The notes: generated by a model from the sequence alone, not told the origin. 64,000 bases of DNA from Planctomycetaceae bacterium (GCA_021298315.1 JAJTFC010000003.1:1-64000), one strand, 5' to 3'. Counted from the first letter of the stretch, positions 45,572 through 54,368 are shown. Program-made: numbers and translations.

Positions 45572-45599
45572 GTGGTTAGTGGTTAGTGGTTGGTGGTTG
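45572..45599. repeat. 4 x 7-bp tandem repeat in the ilvD leader
   Basis: GTGGTTA twice followed by GTGGTTG twice on the plus strand, starting 11 nt upstream of the ilvD ATG (which is on the minus strand). On the ilvD strand it reads as repeated AACCACT-type units, and it would lie within or beside the ribosome-binding region. Confidence 0.92.
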
Positions 45600-45659
45600 G
45601 TAAGTCCGTAGGGAGACACTCGACGTACCGTCGGCACATCGAATCCTGGCCTGACTTGC

Positions 45660-46193
45660 TCAAGTATCCATTCGGTTATCGCGATAGAATTTAAGGGCCG
45701 CACGGTTCGAGACAAAGGCCAATTGATCGAGCACATGGTCGCTCAGTTCGGTCCATATCCACGAGGTGATCTCGCCATCGACCAACTCGATCTGTCCGTG
45801 ATGGACCTCGACGGTATAAAAAAGGTCGAGCACCGGAAGGGTGATTCCGCGATAGACATAGGTATTTGGCTGGGAGGTCAGGTACTCGAAGGATTTTACC
45901 GTCAGGCCGATCTCCTCGAGCACTTCCCGTTTCAATGCGACTTCAGCCGTCTCCCCATGATCGACGAATCCTCCTGGCATGCCAAGCATCCCCTTACCCG
46001 GATCGTTGGCTCTTCTTAACAAAAGTACTTGCCCCTGGTCATTGGTTACCACTGCTCCGACTGCAGAGACTGGACCAAAAAATGTCGCATGCATGCAGCT
46101 TGTACATCGGAACGGACGCAACGGTTCAAAGGACTCCCGGGGATGTCCACAAGCAGGGCAATATCGGTAGGTCTCGGCTAATTCTTTGCCCAT
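45660..46193 (-). CDS. NUDIX hydrolase with N-terminal zinc ribbon
   Basis: 177 residues. A zinc ribbon with paired cysteines (YCPACGH, FRCTSCMH) precedes a NUDIX box, GFVDHGETAEVALKREVLEEIGL, which fits GX5EX7REUXEEXGU with the expected Glu residues. The layout resembles NudC/NADH pyrophosphatase-like proteins, though shorter. Substrates are usually NDP-X; which one cannot be told. The protein lies 98 bases upstream of ilvD on the same strand. Confidence 0.9.
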   Translation of the reverse strand: MGKELAETYRYCPACGHPRESFEPLRPFRCTSCMHATFFGPVSAVGAVVTNDQGQVLLLRRANDPGKGMLGMPGGFVDHGETAEVALKREVLEEIGLTVKSFEYLTSQPNTYVYRGITLPVLDLFYTVEVHHGQIELVDGEITSWIWTELSDHVLDQLAFVSNRAALKFYRDNRMDT

Positions 46194-46256
46194 AGTTCCT
46201 GGGATCCTTGAACATCCATCGAAATCAGATCGCTCTGTTAAATTTATGCCTTAAAC

Positions 46257-48386
46257 TCAGCCTGCAGACAACAAAGACGGTGCCTTGCGTTTGGCCACCT
46301 TAGGTAAACACAAAGCCGCTTCGATCAGCAGAGCCGCAAGCATCGCAACGACGAACCAACGCCAGATTTCTTGAACCAAACTCGTGGCCCGCTTGCCTGC
46401 TTCGATTTTAGCCCAAGGCAGATCGCCGAACATGCGTTCTAGGTTCTGGGAATCGACACTTCTCAAGGAATCTTCCTCGCTGTCGCGATGGAGTGCCACG
46501 AGTGTCTTGTCGCTTCGATAGACCCCCGAATGCATGGCGTACTCATTCGATACGACCGCATCACTCCCAAGCACAAGCTTGGAGGTCGGGTCGACCGATC
46601 GATGCTCGGTTCCCGCTGCAGCATTCTTGGTCGTTCCGACCCGCTGAGCCCCGGCGGTGAGCATTCGCTGGATCGTTACATACAAGACGACCCCGTCGCC
46701 TGCCAAAGTCGAATCACGATCCGAGGGTGTTGTCGCACATAGGGTAATCGGCGTGGGATCCTCGGCCGATAAAGGCGCTGTTGCTAGAAACGCTTTACCG
46801 TCAGGCAACGAAGCCAACGCCTCGTACTTACCATCGAGCTTGCAAATTCGGCGAATCCCCAGTTGCCCAACCGGTAGCGGTGCTCCACTGAGTGTATTGG
46901 CCAGCAACTGCGAATCGTTCTGCCACTGGGCGATACGAGCCAGTCGATTCCGCTGAGCCTCGGCAGCCGTTTCATTCTCGACAGGGCTGCTAGCTTGTCC
47001 TTCTTGAAGGGACTCCCAAGCTCCCCAGCGCACTCCGAAAGCCTCAGAACCGTCGGCATTCTCCGGTGGCAAGATCAAAAGCTGTCCGCCGGTTGCAACA
47101 AATCGCGTCAAGGCTTCAAGCGGTTTGCCTGTGGGCAAGTTCTCCTGCCAAACGATCATCGCGACGGTGCTTAGGTCGATCGATTCGAATTGATCCAGAC
47201 TGGCCGACTCTGCTTCGCACTCGATGGCTTGCTGTGGAGCGATACTCGCACACAATTCAATTGCTTGAACCAATTCAGGTGTTTGGCTCACAATGACCGT
47301 TCGTCTTTTGGGAGATCTCTCGTAAACGAAATACTCGACATCATCGCTGGGATTGGTATCGGCCGGGAGTCGGATCGAACCCCAACCCTGCGACGATGCA
47401 TCGGCACTAGAACCGGTGGTATCAAGACTTGCAGGAACCTTTTCGAGAGGGATTCGATAGTCGGTCAACTGGGCGGTGTTTCCCTGAAACTCGACTTGGA
47501 CAATCGATCGATTCTCACCCACGGCGATCTCGACGGGAATCGGCTCGGTGCTTTGCGCATTATCTCCATTCGAACCACCAGCCCCAGCACTGGAGACTTG
47601 CTTGTCGATACGAAAGCTAATGGAAAGCTCAGGGCCGTTATCGGCCTCGACGCGATGCACATCGGTGATCCGCAAGGCGCGATTGGTGGTGCTTGAGCCC
47701 GACAGATCCAAGATCGAAAATCGAACTTGCTGGGCGATTGAGCGAAAACCGTCTTGGATGGCTTTCCATCGTCCGTCTTGACTTCGCCAATCGCTATCCC
47801 GCATGTCCGAGCAAAGCCAGACCATGGTATTGCCCGATGGATTGTTCTTGGCATATAGGAGTGCCTTCTCCATCAGACTCGGTATGTCGCTCGTGGCCGT
47901 CCAAGCTTGTCTAGGGGTGGCCCTGAGCCATTGCACAATCGAGCTGTATTCTTCGGGTTTGTCCGTCAGAGGGTCGATCTGAACGATGCGTTGTATACCG
48001 AGGGTCTTGAAGGTTTCGGCAAGTTGATCGATCCCTTGCTGGAGTTTCGTCGAGTTGCCCCCCGCAGGCGTTTCGTCCATGCTCGGTGATCGATCCAAAA
48101 TGACAATCGCTACTCGGTTTGCATCCCCTCCGAGCAAAGCCAACAAGCCGCTCGTGAGTGGTCGAGCAGTGAACATCACCAAAGCCAAGAGAGCCATCGT
48201 GCGCATGGCCAAGATCAGCCACTGACGCAGTTTGGTATAGCCACTGGACATCTTGGTCGCCTCGAGCAAAAAACGCATCGCGGCCCAAGGGACGGTTTGA
48301 AAGCGTCGCTGGTTCACCAAATGGATGATGATAGGAATAGCTACCAAGGGCAAAGCCAAGAGCATCCAAGGTTGCAGAAAGTTCAT
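46257..48386 (-). CDS. BatA-type membrane protein with von Willebrand A-like region
   Basis: 709 residues. The N-terminus FLQPWMLLALPLVAIPIII, followed by HLVNQRRFQTVPWAAMRFL, is the BatA/aerotolerance-N motif with two early membrane helices. A VWA-like region with VAIVILDRSPSMDETPAGG (a MIDAS-type D-x-S-x-S) follows, and a C-terminal helix near 680 ends it. Part of the MoxR-DUF58-BatA module: the 4-nt overlap with the DUF58 gene shows coupling. The role of such modules is not settled; they are tied to membrane protein quality or metal-dependent assembly. Confidence 0.88.
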   Translation of the reverse strand: MNFLQPWMLLALPLVAIPIIIHLVNQRRFQTVPWAAMRFLLEATKMSSGYTKLRQWLILAMRTMALLALVMFTARPLTSGLLALLGGDANRVAIVILDRSPSMDETPAGGNSTKLQQGIDQLAETFKTLGIQRIVQIDPLTDKPEEYSSIVQWLRATPRQAWTATSDIPSLMEKALLYAKNNPSGNTMVWLCSDMRDSDWRSQDGRWKAIQDGFRSIAQQVRFSILDLSGSSTTNRALRITDVHRVEADNGPELSISFRIDKQVSSAGAGGSNGDNAQSTEPIPVEIAVGENRSIVQVEFQGNTAQLTDYRIPLEKVPASLDTTGSSADASSQGWGSIRLPADTNPSDDVEYFVYERSPKRRTVIVSQTPELVQAIELCASIAPQQAIECEAESASLDQFESIDLSTVAMIVWQENLPTGKPLEALTRFVATGGQLLILPPENADGSEAFGVRWGAWESLQEGQASSPVENETAAEAQRNRLARIAQWQNDSQLLANTLSGAPLPVGQLGIRRICKLDGKYEALASLPDGKAFLATAPLSAEDPTPITLCATTPSDRDSTLAGDGVVLYVTIQRMLTAGAQRVGTTKNAAAGTEHRSVDPTSKLVLGSDAVVSNEYAMHSGVYRSDKTLVALHRDSEEDSLRSVDSQNLERMFGDLPWAKIEAGKRATSLVQEIWRWFVVAMLAALLIEAALCLPKVAKRKAPSLLSAG

Positions 48387-49291
48387 CGCACCCCTCTTGC
48401 TCGGGTCCGCCCCACGAGAAATCTCATCAGTGGATGCTCGTAGGACTCACTGGTTTGAATTCGGTGGTAGTCGACTCCCGTTTCCAAAACGATTTTCTGC
48501 ATGGCTGAAAGATAATTATTGAGCGCCTTTTGATAACGATCGGCGATCTCATTGGGCTCGACAAAGATCGACGTGTTGCCTTCCATGTCGACAAATCGCA
48601 CTGGTCTGCCGAATGCAAACTCGATCTCCTGCGGATCCAACAGGTGGAAAGCTGCCACATCATGTTTGCGAAACCGCAGATGTTCAAAACATCTCTTGAG
48701 TTCCTCTGGGGCAACGAAGAAATCCGATACGATCACGACCAAGGCTCTCTGGCGAACCGTCTCGGCCAGTTCGTCGAGAATAGCGGGCAAAAGTGTTTCA
48801 CCCTGAGGCTTGGTCTTTTCGAGCGTATCGAGAATGAGCTTCAAGTGTGCCGCAGATCGCTTGGTCGGAATGTTTTGCACGATCTTCTCGGCCACGGTGG
48901 TGAGCCCTACGGCATCTCCTTGCTGGGCCGCTAGGTATCCGAGTGTGGCAGCGATCCGACGAGCGTAGTCGATCTTCGTCGGCATCCCTTTGGAGGAAAA
49001 ACCCATCGAACCACTGGTGTCCAAAACCACGCACAGTCGCAGATTCGTATCGGCCTCGAACTCCTTGACATAATACCTGTCGGTGCGACCGAAGGCTCTC
49101 CAGTCGAGGCGTCGCAAGTCGTCCCCAGGGACGTATTTGCGGTATTCGGCAAACTCGATACTCGAACCTCGGTGGGGCGAAGCATGACGGCCTGAAACCG
49201 TACCTTGCATGGCAAAGCGAGGATTCAGAGGCACAGCGGCCAATCGCGAGATGACTTTAGGATCAAGAAAAGATCGGGTGACGTTGAGCAT
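48383..49291 (-). CDS. DUF58 domain protein
   Basis: 302 residues. DUF58 signature YRKYVPGDDLRRLDWRAFGR, then a VWA-like LRLCVVLDTSGSMGFSS with a metal-site D-T-S-G-S. DUF58 proteins accompany MoxR ATPases and BatA-type membrane proteins, as here (4 nt after the MoxR stop). Cytoplasmic, no signal peptide. Probably an adaptor between the ATPase and the membrane component. Confidence 0.93.
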   Translation of the reverse strand: MLNVTRSFLDPKVISRLAAVPLNPRFAMQGTVSGRHASPHRGSSIEFAEYRKYVPGDDLRRLDWRAFGRTDRYYVKEFEADTNLRLCVVLDTSGSMGFSSKGMPTKIDYARRIAATLGYLAAQQGDAVGLTTVAEKIVQNIPTKRSAAHLKLILDTLEKTKPQGETLLPAILDELAETVRQRALVVIVSDFFVAPEELKRCFEHLRFRKHDVAAFHLLDPQEIEFAFGRPVRFVDMEGNTSIFVEPNEIADRYQKALNNYLSAMQKIVLETGVDYHRIQTSESYEHPLMRFLVGRTRARGVR

Positions 49292-49295
49292 GACG

Positions 49296-50336
49296 CTATC
49301 GGGTCTCGTCGATGAGTCGAGCGACGATCTGCTTGGCCGTCACCCCTTCGGCTTGAGCCGCAAATGTTGTGATCAAACGGTGAACCAGTACAGGCTTGGC
49401 CACATACTGGACATCCTCCAAACGAACCATGTAACTGCCTTGTAAAGCTGCACGGCTCTTGGCACCGAGGATCAAGTTTTGCACCGCACGCGGTCCAGCA
49501 CCCCAGCTGACAAAAGGCTTGAGCCACTCGGGGGCCGACTCGCTTTGAGGACGAGTCTTACGCACTAGCTTGGCTGCGTACTCGTAAATATGATCCGCTA
49601 CCGGGATACGTCGAACGAGCCTCTGGTAGTTCATGATCTCCTCTCCGCTGAGAACTCCATCGAGTTTGACCAAGTCGTCGCCGGTGGTCGTCCTGGCGAT
49701 TTGAATCTCTTCTTGCTCGTTGGGATAATCCAACTCGATCAAGAACATAAAGCGATCGAGTTGGGCTTCTGGAAGTGGATAGGTGCCTTCTTGCTCAACA
49801 GGGTTCTGCGTGGCCAAGACCATGAAGGGCGACTCCAAATCGTAGGTCTTGCCGAGCACCGTCACACGCTGCTCTTGCATGGCTTCGAGCAATGCAGCTT
49901 GTGTCTTTGGTGGTGCACGGTTGATCTCGTCGGCCAAGATGATGTTTTCGAAGATGGGACCATGGATGAATTGAAATTCACGACGGCCTTCAGCGGTCTC
50001 TTGCAAGATATCCGTACCGGTAATGTCCATCGGCATCAAGTCCGGTGTGAACTGGATCCGATTGAAACCCAGCGACATGGTTTCTGCGACCTTGCTGACC
50101 AATAGAGTTTTTGCCAAGCCAGGCACCCCCATCAAAAGGGCATGCCGACGAGCGAATAAACAGATCGCAAGTTGTTCGATCACTTCGCGTTGGCCAACGA
50201 TGACTTTGGCTAGCTCGTTGCAAAACCGATCGTAAGAGGATCGCAACTGGTCAATCGCTCGGACTTCTTGATCCGTCAGTTGGGCGGCTGAGTTGGCGTC
50301 GGAGGACAAAGCGGATCTTGAATCGGTTTGGCTCAT
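49296..50336 (-). CDS. MoxR-family AAA+ ATPase
   Basis: 346 residues. Walker A GVPGLAKTLLVSK, Walker B IILADEINRAPPKTQAALLE, sensor 1 VLATQNPVEQEGTYPLPEAQ, and C-terminal VLVHRLITTFAAQAEG match the MoxR group. It is the first gene of the MoxR-DUF58-BatA cluster, with a composite dyad upstream that could be an operator. MoxR ATPases act as chaperones that remodel VWA-domain partners. Confidence 0.95.
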   Translation of the reverse strand: MSQTDSRSALSSDANSAAQLTDQEVRAIDQLRSSYDRFCNELAKVIVGQREVIEQLAICLFARRHALLMGVPGLAKTLLVSKVAETMSLGFNRIQFTPDLMPMDITGTDILQETAEGRREFQFIHGPIFENIILADEINRAPPKTQAALLEAMQEQRVTVLGKTYDLESPFMVLATQNPVEQEGTYPLPEAQLDRFMFLIELDYPNEQEEIQIARTTTGDDLVKLDGVLSGEEIMNYQRLVRRIPVADHIYEYAAKLVRKTRPQSESAPEWLKPFVSWGAGPRAVQNLILGAKSRAALQGSYMVRLEDVQYVAKPVLVHRLITTFAAQAEGVTAKQIVARLIDETR

Positions 50337-50408
50337 GGAGTTTGAATCATCAAAAGTAAAATGTAGGGTTGGCCATGGAAGTCATGCATCGGGGGATCTA
50401 TTGTAATT

Positions 50409-50460
50409 GAATTCATCGGGGTAACACCTGGAATCACAGGTTCAACCCAAGAATTCGTCG
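50409..50460. promoter_or_regulatory. bipartite dyad with flanking direct repeats upstream of moxR
   Basis: GGGT (50419-50422), ACCTG (50426-50430), CAGGT (50437-50441) and ACCC (50445-50448) form a stem of 4 and 5 pairs with a symmetrical 3x3 internal loop and 6-nt apex. The dyad is flanked by a 10-bp near-repeat, GAATTCATCG (50409-50418) and GAATTCGTCG (50451-50460). It lies between the iron-ADH stop and moxR, 70-110 nt before the moxR start; a TACAAT hexamer is near it on the minus strand. Confidence 0.4.
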
Positions 50461-50499
50461 AGGCTGGCCGGAAATTCCATGCTCGAAATCGCCCACGGT

Positions 50500-51687
50500 C
50501 TAAACCGTGCGTGCGGCCCGGTAGATGGCTAAAAAATCGTCGGCTTGGGCTGGCCTAGGATTGAATGCACCGGTCCACTGCTTGGCCGCCATCTGAGCCA
50601 TCGCCTCAAGAAGATCCTCGGTGCCACAGGCGCTTGAGTCTTTCTCAAACCGAGCCTTCCATCCATCGAGCTGCTCGATGCACGTTGCCATCGAAGCAAT
50701 CTGCAGCCAACGGGTAAAGCGATCCGCTAGTATTTCACTTGCGACACGTCGATCCGATGGAGATACCTCAGGTAGTAAATGAACCAACTCCCGATAACGG
50801 CTCTCGACGCACGAGGCGTTAAAGCGGATCACATGCGGCATCATCATTCCAACGGCTTGGCCGTGAGGTACATCTAAATAGGCAGTTAACGGGTTGGCTA
50901 GCGCATGGGCAGCTCCGAGCATCGAAGCTTCGATCGCCATTCCAGCAAACGAAGCACCCAGCTGCATTTGAGAGCGACCTTGGAGGTCCGAAGGCTCTTC
51001 AATCACACGAGGGAATCCTCGAGCCAGAAGCATCCAAGCCTCCCTTGCATAACAATCACTCATGGCGTTGCGTTTGGTCGTCACGAACGACTCGAGCGCA
51101 TGAGTCAATGCATCGATACCAGTTAGAGCAGTGACTCTTGCAGGTTGCGAACACGTTAGGAGCGGATCGAGAATCGCCACAGCAGGAGCCGCCTTGGGAT
51201 CACCACAGGCCATCTTGACATGTGTATGAGAATCGCTGATAAGAGCGAACGATTGCGTTTCACTGCCCGTGCCTGCGGTTGTCGGGATGGCGATCATCGG
51301 TAGCATCGGCGATGGGGCTTTGCCAACCCCCCAATAATCCGACATCTTGCCGCCGCAGGAGTAAAGGAAGTTGATCCCTTTGGCACAGTCCATGCTCGAC
51401 CCCCCGCCGAGTCCAACCAAGAGATCGGGACAAAACTCTTGGGCAACGTGCAAGCCGGCTTGGACATGCTCGGTACTGGGGTTTTCAGCCAGTTCATGAA
51501 AACCGAACCATTCGAGTCCAGCGTCGGAAATCTGCTCGGCCCCGATCTTAAAGATCCCTGCAGCCACAACCCCAGGGTCGCTGACGATCAAGACACGCTT
51601 GGCGTTGAGTTGTTTTGCTAATGCTCCGAGCTCTTTGATGGCTTGTTCCCCGGCGACGAGTCGCGTTCGGAGTTGGTAATCGATCAT
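50500..51687 (-). CDS. iron-containing alcohol dehydrogenase
   Basis: 395 residues, group III Fe-ADH. Nucleotide motif GLGGGSSMDCAKG near 95; metal ligands D and H in GIDALTHALES, then H in GAAHALANPL and H in DVPHGQAVGM, spaced 14 residues as in FucO. The extra His found in HGMAHPL of FucO is Asn here (HALANPL). ATG at 51687 is preferred to an upstream TTG that has no coding support. Substrate unknown; it lies alone, divergent from the porin. Confidence 0.92.
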   Translation of the reverse strand: MIDYQLRTRLVAGEQAIKELGALAKQLNAKRVLIVSDPGVVAAGIFKIGAEQISDAGLEWFGFHELAENPSTEHVQAGLHVAQEFCPDLLVGLGGGSSMDCAKGINFLYSCGGKMSDYWGVGKAPSPMLPMIAIPTTAGTGSETQSFALISDSHTHVKMACGDPKAAPAVAILDPLLTCSQPARVTALTGIDALTHALESFVTTKRNAMSDCYAREAWMLLARGFPRVIEEPSDLQGRSQMQLGASFAGMAIEASMLGAAHALANPLTAYLDVPHGQAVGMMMPHVIRFNASCVESRYRELVHLLPEVSPSDRRVASEILADRFTRWLQIASMATCIEQLDGWKARFEKDSSACGTEDLLEAMAQMAAKQWTGAFNPRPAQADDFLAIYRAARTV

Positions 51688-52018
51688 AGGATCCCGGAGG
51701 GTTAGAGGGGTCGCAGGGTCACTGGGCGGGGCAGGTATTTTTGCACAACCGGAACAGATTAACAAATCCCGGCATTTTCGTTGCAATCGGAGCGTGAGAA
51801 TACCTCTTTGGTGTGAATATTACCAAAGGAAAACACCGAACAATTGATTCTATCGGAGTGTTCATGGATGAACCGGAGCGCTTTCTACCACCGGGCAGGA
51901 AGCCGGGGAGTCGGCGGCATGGGCATTCGGTAAATAGCATTGGTCCATCAGTGTTGAAGGCCCAGATTCAACTGCTTTCGCATCGCCGAGTTTTGTTCAG
52001 GAGAGGAGTTCCAGAACT
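51688..52018. other. 331-bp divergent intergenic region with two inverted repeats
   Basis: Between the iron-ADH (minus) and porin (plus) starts. One perfect 7-bp inverted repeat, CTTTGGT (51806-51812) and ACCAAAG (51822-51828), is closely followed by a bulged one, AACACCGA (51832-51839) with TCGGAGTGTT (51853-51862). Neither has a T-run. They may be operators or a structured leader of the porin mRNA. No convincing -10 was found, and no gene; a 69-codon open frame here lacks support. Confidence 0.5.
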
Positions 52019-53542
52019 ATGAAGATCAAACGAATTGCGCTCAGTGCAATGATTGCCAGCGCATGCATCTCGGGATCGGCCTTCGGTCAAACAAGCCGAA
52101 ATGCCGCTCCCCGCTACGCACCTGCTTCGTACTACAGCTACTATGACGAAGCTACCCCAAGCGCAGGCAAAGTTGCCAGCGCTGCAACAAACAAAATGAG
52201 CAGTGAAGTTGTCCAAGCGTCGGCAACTAACTGCGACAATGGAAAAGCGTGCGACAACACGGGCGCTTCGAACAATGGCAATGGCTGCGACGCAACAGGT
52301 CGAGGCACGTGCGATTCGGCCGGAGGTCTTGGCTCTGCTCTAGGCGGAGCGCTTGGCGGACGACTCGGTCGCGGTTGCGACACTGCAGGCAGCGGTGCTG
52401 CCGGTTGCGACATCGGCAGCGGTGCTGCTGGCGGTTGCGATTCGATGTGCGGATCCAGCGGGCTCTTTGGTATGGGTATCCTTGGAACCGGTCGCTCGCT
52501 GAGCGACCCCTGGAAACTCTTTAGCAAACCCGTCGCTGGCTTTAACATCGGTGGATGGACCAGCGTCGGCTACCATTCGTATGCAAATCCCTTTAGCTTC
52601 AACACCTATCCAAAGCGTCTCCAGCTCGGCCAGCAGTGGTTCTATGCTGAGAAGGTTGCCGATGGTAGCAATGGACTTGGTCTCGGTGGTCGTGTCGATT
52701 ACCTCTACGGTACCGATGCCCCAGACACCCAAACTTTCGGAATTGCAAACAACCACTGGGACAACGGTTGGGATAACGGCGGCCAATACGGTCATGCCCT
52801 GCCCCAAGCTTACGGTGAAGTCGCCTACGGTGATTTGAGCGTTAAGGTCGGTCACTTCTTTACCATCGTCGGAAACGAAGTGGTCGCCGCAACCGGTAAC
52901 TTCTTCTACAGCCGACAGTTCACCTTCTACAACGCTGAACCCTTCACCCACACCGGTGCTCTATCGACCTACAAAGTCAGTGACGACACCCAGTTGTTCA
53001 ACGGCTACGTGATGGGTTGGGACTCAGGTTTCGAAGACAACGGCGATGCTTACATCGGCGGTATCAAGACCAAGGTCAGCGACCGCTGGACATTCCTGTG
53101 GAACTCGGTCCTGGGTCGCTTCGGTGAAGCCAAGTCCTTCAATGCCAACGAACGCGGTGGCATTCAGAATGTGATGCTCATCGGCAGCTTGACCGACAAG
53201 CTGACCTACATCAGCCAAACCGATTACCTCTATACCCAGAATGAATCAGGCATCACAGCCCGCAATTCGTTTGGTAATATCAACTACCTGATCTACCAAC
53301 TCAATGACCGTTGGGCCCTTGGCCAACGCTTTGAATGGTTCAATTTCAGCGGATCAGGCTTCGGTGGTGTCCAGAACGATGACCTCTACAACTTCACCAC
53401 CGGTGTGAACTACCGAGCTCACGCGAATCTCTTGTTCCGACCAGAAGTTCGCTGGGTTTGGGACAAGAACCGCTACGGCTTCAACGAAGACAACGCAGGT
53501 AGCCAAGCAGCCATCGGTGGCGACGTAGTCTTCACGTTCTAA
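52019..53542 (+). CDS. outer membrane beta-barrel porin with Cys-rich N-terminal linker
   Basis: 507 residues. Signal peptide IALSAMIASACISGSAFGQ is cleaved near residue 24. Residues 72-144 form a Gly/Ala/Asn-rich segment with eight cysteines, seven in CD pairs. From about 165 the protein is a beta barrel with alternating aromatic strands (GFNIGGWTSVGYHSYANPF, VGHFFTIVGNEVV, FNGYVMGWDSGFED) and ends GGDVVFTF with a C-terminal Phe, as outer-membrane proteins do; it resembles planctomycete BBP2/OmpL-like porins. GAGGAG lies about 10 nt before ATG. A strong terminator follows, so it is monocistronic and probably abundant. Confidence 0.9.
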   Translation: MKIKRIALSAMIASACISGSAFGQTSRNAAPRYAPASYYSYYDEATPSAGKVASAATNKMSSEVVQASATNCDNGKACDNTGASNNGNGCDATGRGTCDSAGGLGSALGGALGGRLGRGCDTAGSGAAGCDIGSGAAGGCDSMCGSSGLFGMGILGTGRSLSDPWKLFSKPVAGFNIGGWTSVGYHSYANPFSFNTYPKRLQLGQQWFYAEKVADGSNGLGLGGRVDYLYGTDAPDTQTFGIANNHWDNGWDNGGQYGHALPQAYGEVAYGDLSVKVGHFFTIVGNEVVAATGNFFYSRQFTFYNAEPFTHTGALSTYKVSDDTQLFNGYVMGWDSGFEDNGDAYIGGIKTKVSDRWTFLWNSVLGRFGEAKSFNANERGGIQNVMLIGSLTDKLTYISQTDYLYTQNESGITARNSFGNINYLIYQLNDRWALGQRFEWFNFSGSGFGGVQNDDLYNFTTGVNYRAHANLLFRPEVRWVWDKNRYGFNEDNAGSQAAIGGDVVFTF

Positions 53543-53578
53543 ACCGGATCGCCCAAGAATTGCCCGAGACCCAGAAGC

Positions 53579-53617
53579 AAAACACCCTGCTTGAAAAAGC
53601 GGGGTGTTTTCTTTTTT
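53579..53617 (+). terminator. intrinsic terminator of the porin gene
   Basis: AAAACACCCTGCTT (53579-53592) pairs with AAGCGGGGTGTTTT (53597-53610), 14 pairs with one G-U, a GAAA tetraloop, and a run CTTTTTT to 53617. It is 37 nt after the porin stop and is the clearest intrinsic terminator in the window. Confidence 0.93.
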
Positions 53618-53736
53618 CCGCCGATGTCCCTTGCCAAAGAAAATTCCACTGCAGGTCAAACCGCCAAAAGGCCGATGGCTTCTTTGGACTTTAACGATTT
53701 TGCGGATCACAACGCATCCTAAAAGGAACCCACAAC

Positions 53737-54201
53737 ATGCCGACATCCTCCAACCATCGCAACTTTGCTAGCTTTCTTGGTTTGGCAATTTTGCTTGGAA
53801 CCTCTTTTTGTTCATCCAAGGCCTATGCCGGCGAACCCCATCAATGGTTTGCAGGCACCTACCTCGATCCAGCAATCCAAAGACCAGACTTTTTTCCCCA
53901 CACGATCTCGCGAAGTATTCCTGAGTATCGCCAAGTCTACAATCGACCTCGAAACCTCACCGGCTGGATCGCTTACAAAATCGAACCTTCGAGCCAAGAG
54001 GCGATGGCCTGGCAAACCAACCATTGCAACGGCAATTATCAAAACCATGCCGGCCCTTATGTACCTGTGTACTGCTATCCCAAACCTTGGGAGTCGCTCA
54101 ACACTCGCGGTCGCACAGGCTCAAAAACCAGCAACACCCAGGACAACTCTGCCGAGCAACTTGGGGTCGAGATTCCGCCTCCACCGGCTAGGCTGAAATA
54201 A
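53737..54201 (+). CDS. small secreted protein, function unknown
   Basis: 154 residues. Signal peptide SFLGLAILLGTSFCSSKAYAGE, cleaved near residue 32; the rest is rich in Pro, Tyr and Trp (PDFFPHTISRSIPEYRQVY, GWIAYKIEPSSQEAMAWQT) and ends in a Pro-rich PPPPARLK. No family recognised. AAGGA lies about 9 nt before the ATG. Two cysteines (HCNGNY, VYCYP) could form a disulfide. It sits between the porin and the PDZ protein. Confidence 0.65.
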   Translation: MPTSSNHRNFASFLGLAILLGTSFCSSKAYAGEPHQWFAGTYLDPAIQRPDFFPHTISRSIPEYRQVYNRPRNLTGWIAYKIEPSSQEAMAWQTNHCNGNYQNHAGPYVPVYCYPKPWESLNTRGRTGSKTSNTQDNSAEQLGVEIPPPPARLK

Positions 54202-54229
54202 TCCTCTGCAGCAAAAAATTTTCCTATTT

Positions 54230-54265
54230 ACCCCTACCGTGCCCAATCCGCTGTTGGGTTAGGGA
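54230..54265. repeat. inverted repeat downstream of the small secreted protein gene
   Basis: CCCTA (about 54231) and TAGGG (about 54260), plus an inner CCCAA/TTGGG stem with a 7-nt loop. It lies 30-65 nt after the stop. No T-run follows, so termination is uncertain. Confidence 0.35.
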
Positions 54266-54282
54266 ACTTCAGTCGCAACAAT

Positions 54283-54314
54283 ACAATCAGTACGCTACAC
54301 AATCAGTACGCTAT
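54283..54314 (+). repeat. 16-bp tandem direct repeat upstream of the PDZ gene
   Basis: Two adjacent copies of ACAATCAGTACGCTA plus one base (C in the first, T in the second), 54283-54298 and 54299-54314, 55 nt before the PDZ protein start. The head-to-tail arrangement of two 16-bp sites could be a regulator binding pair; no matching protein is known. Confidence 0.8.
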
Positions 54315-54368
54315 AGATCGAGCAAACGCTAGCAAGTATTGAACGCCCAAAAGCCAAAGAGGGTTGCG

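Noticed and set aside
51813-52022. 69-codon open frame before the porin
   Set aside because: No ribosome site, no recognisable composition, and it lies across the porin leader with its inverted repeats.
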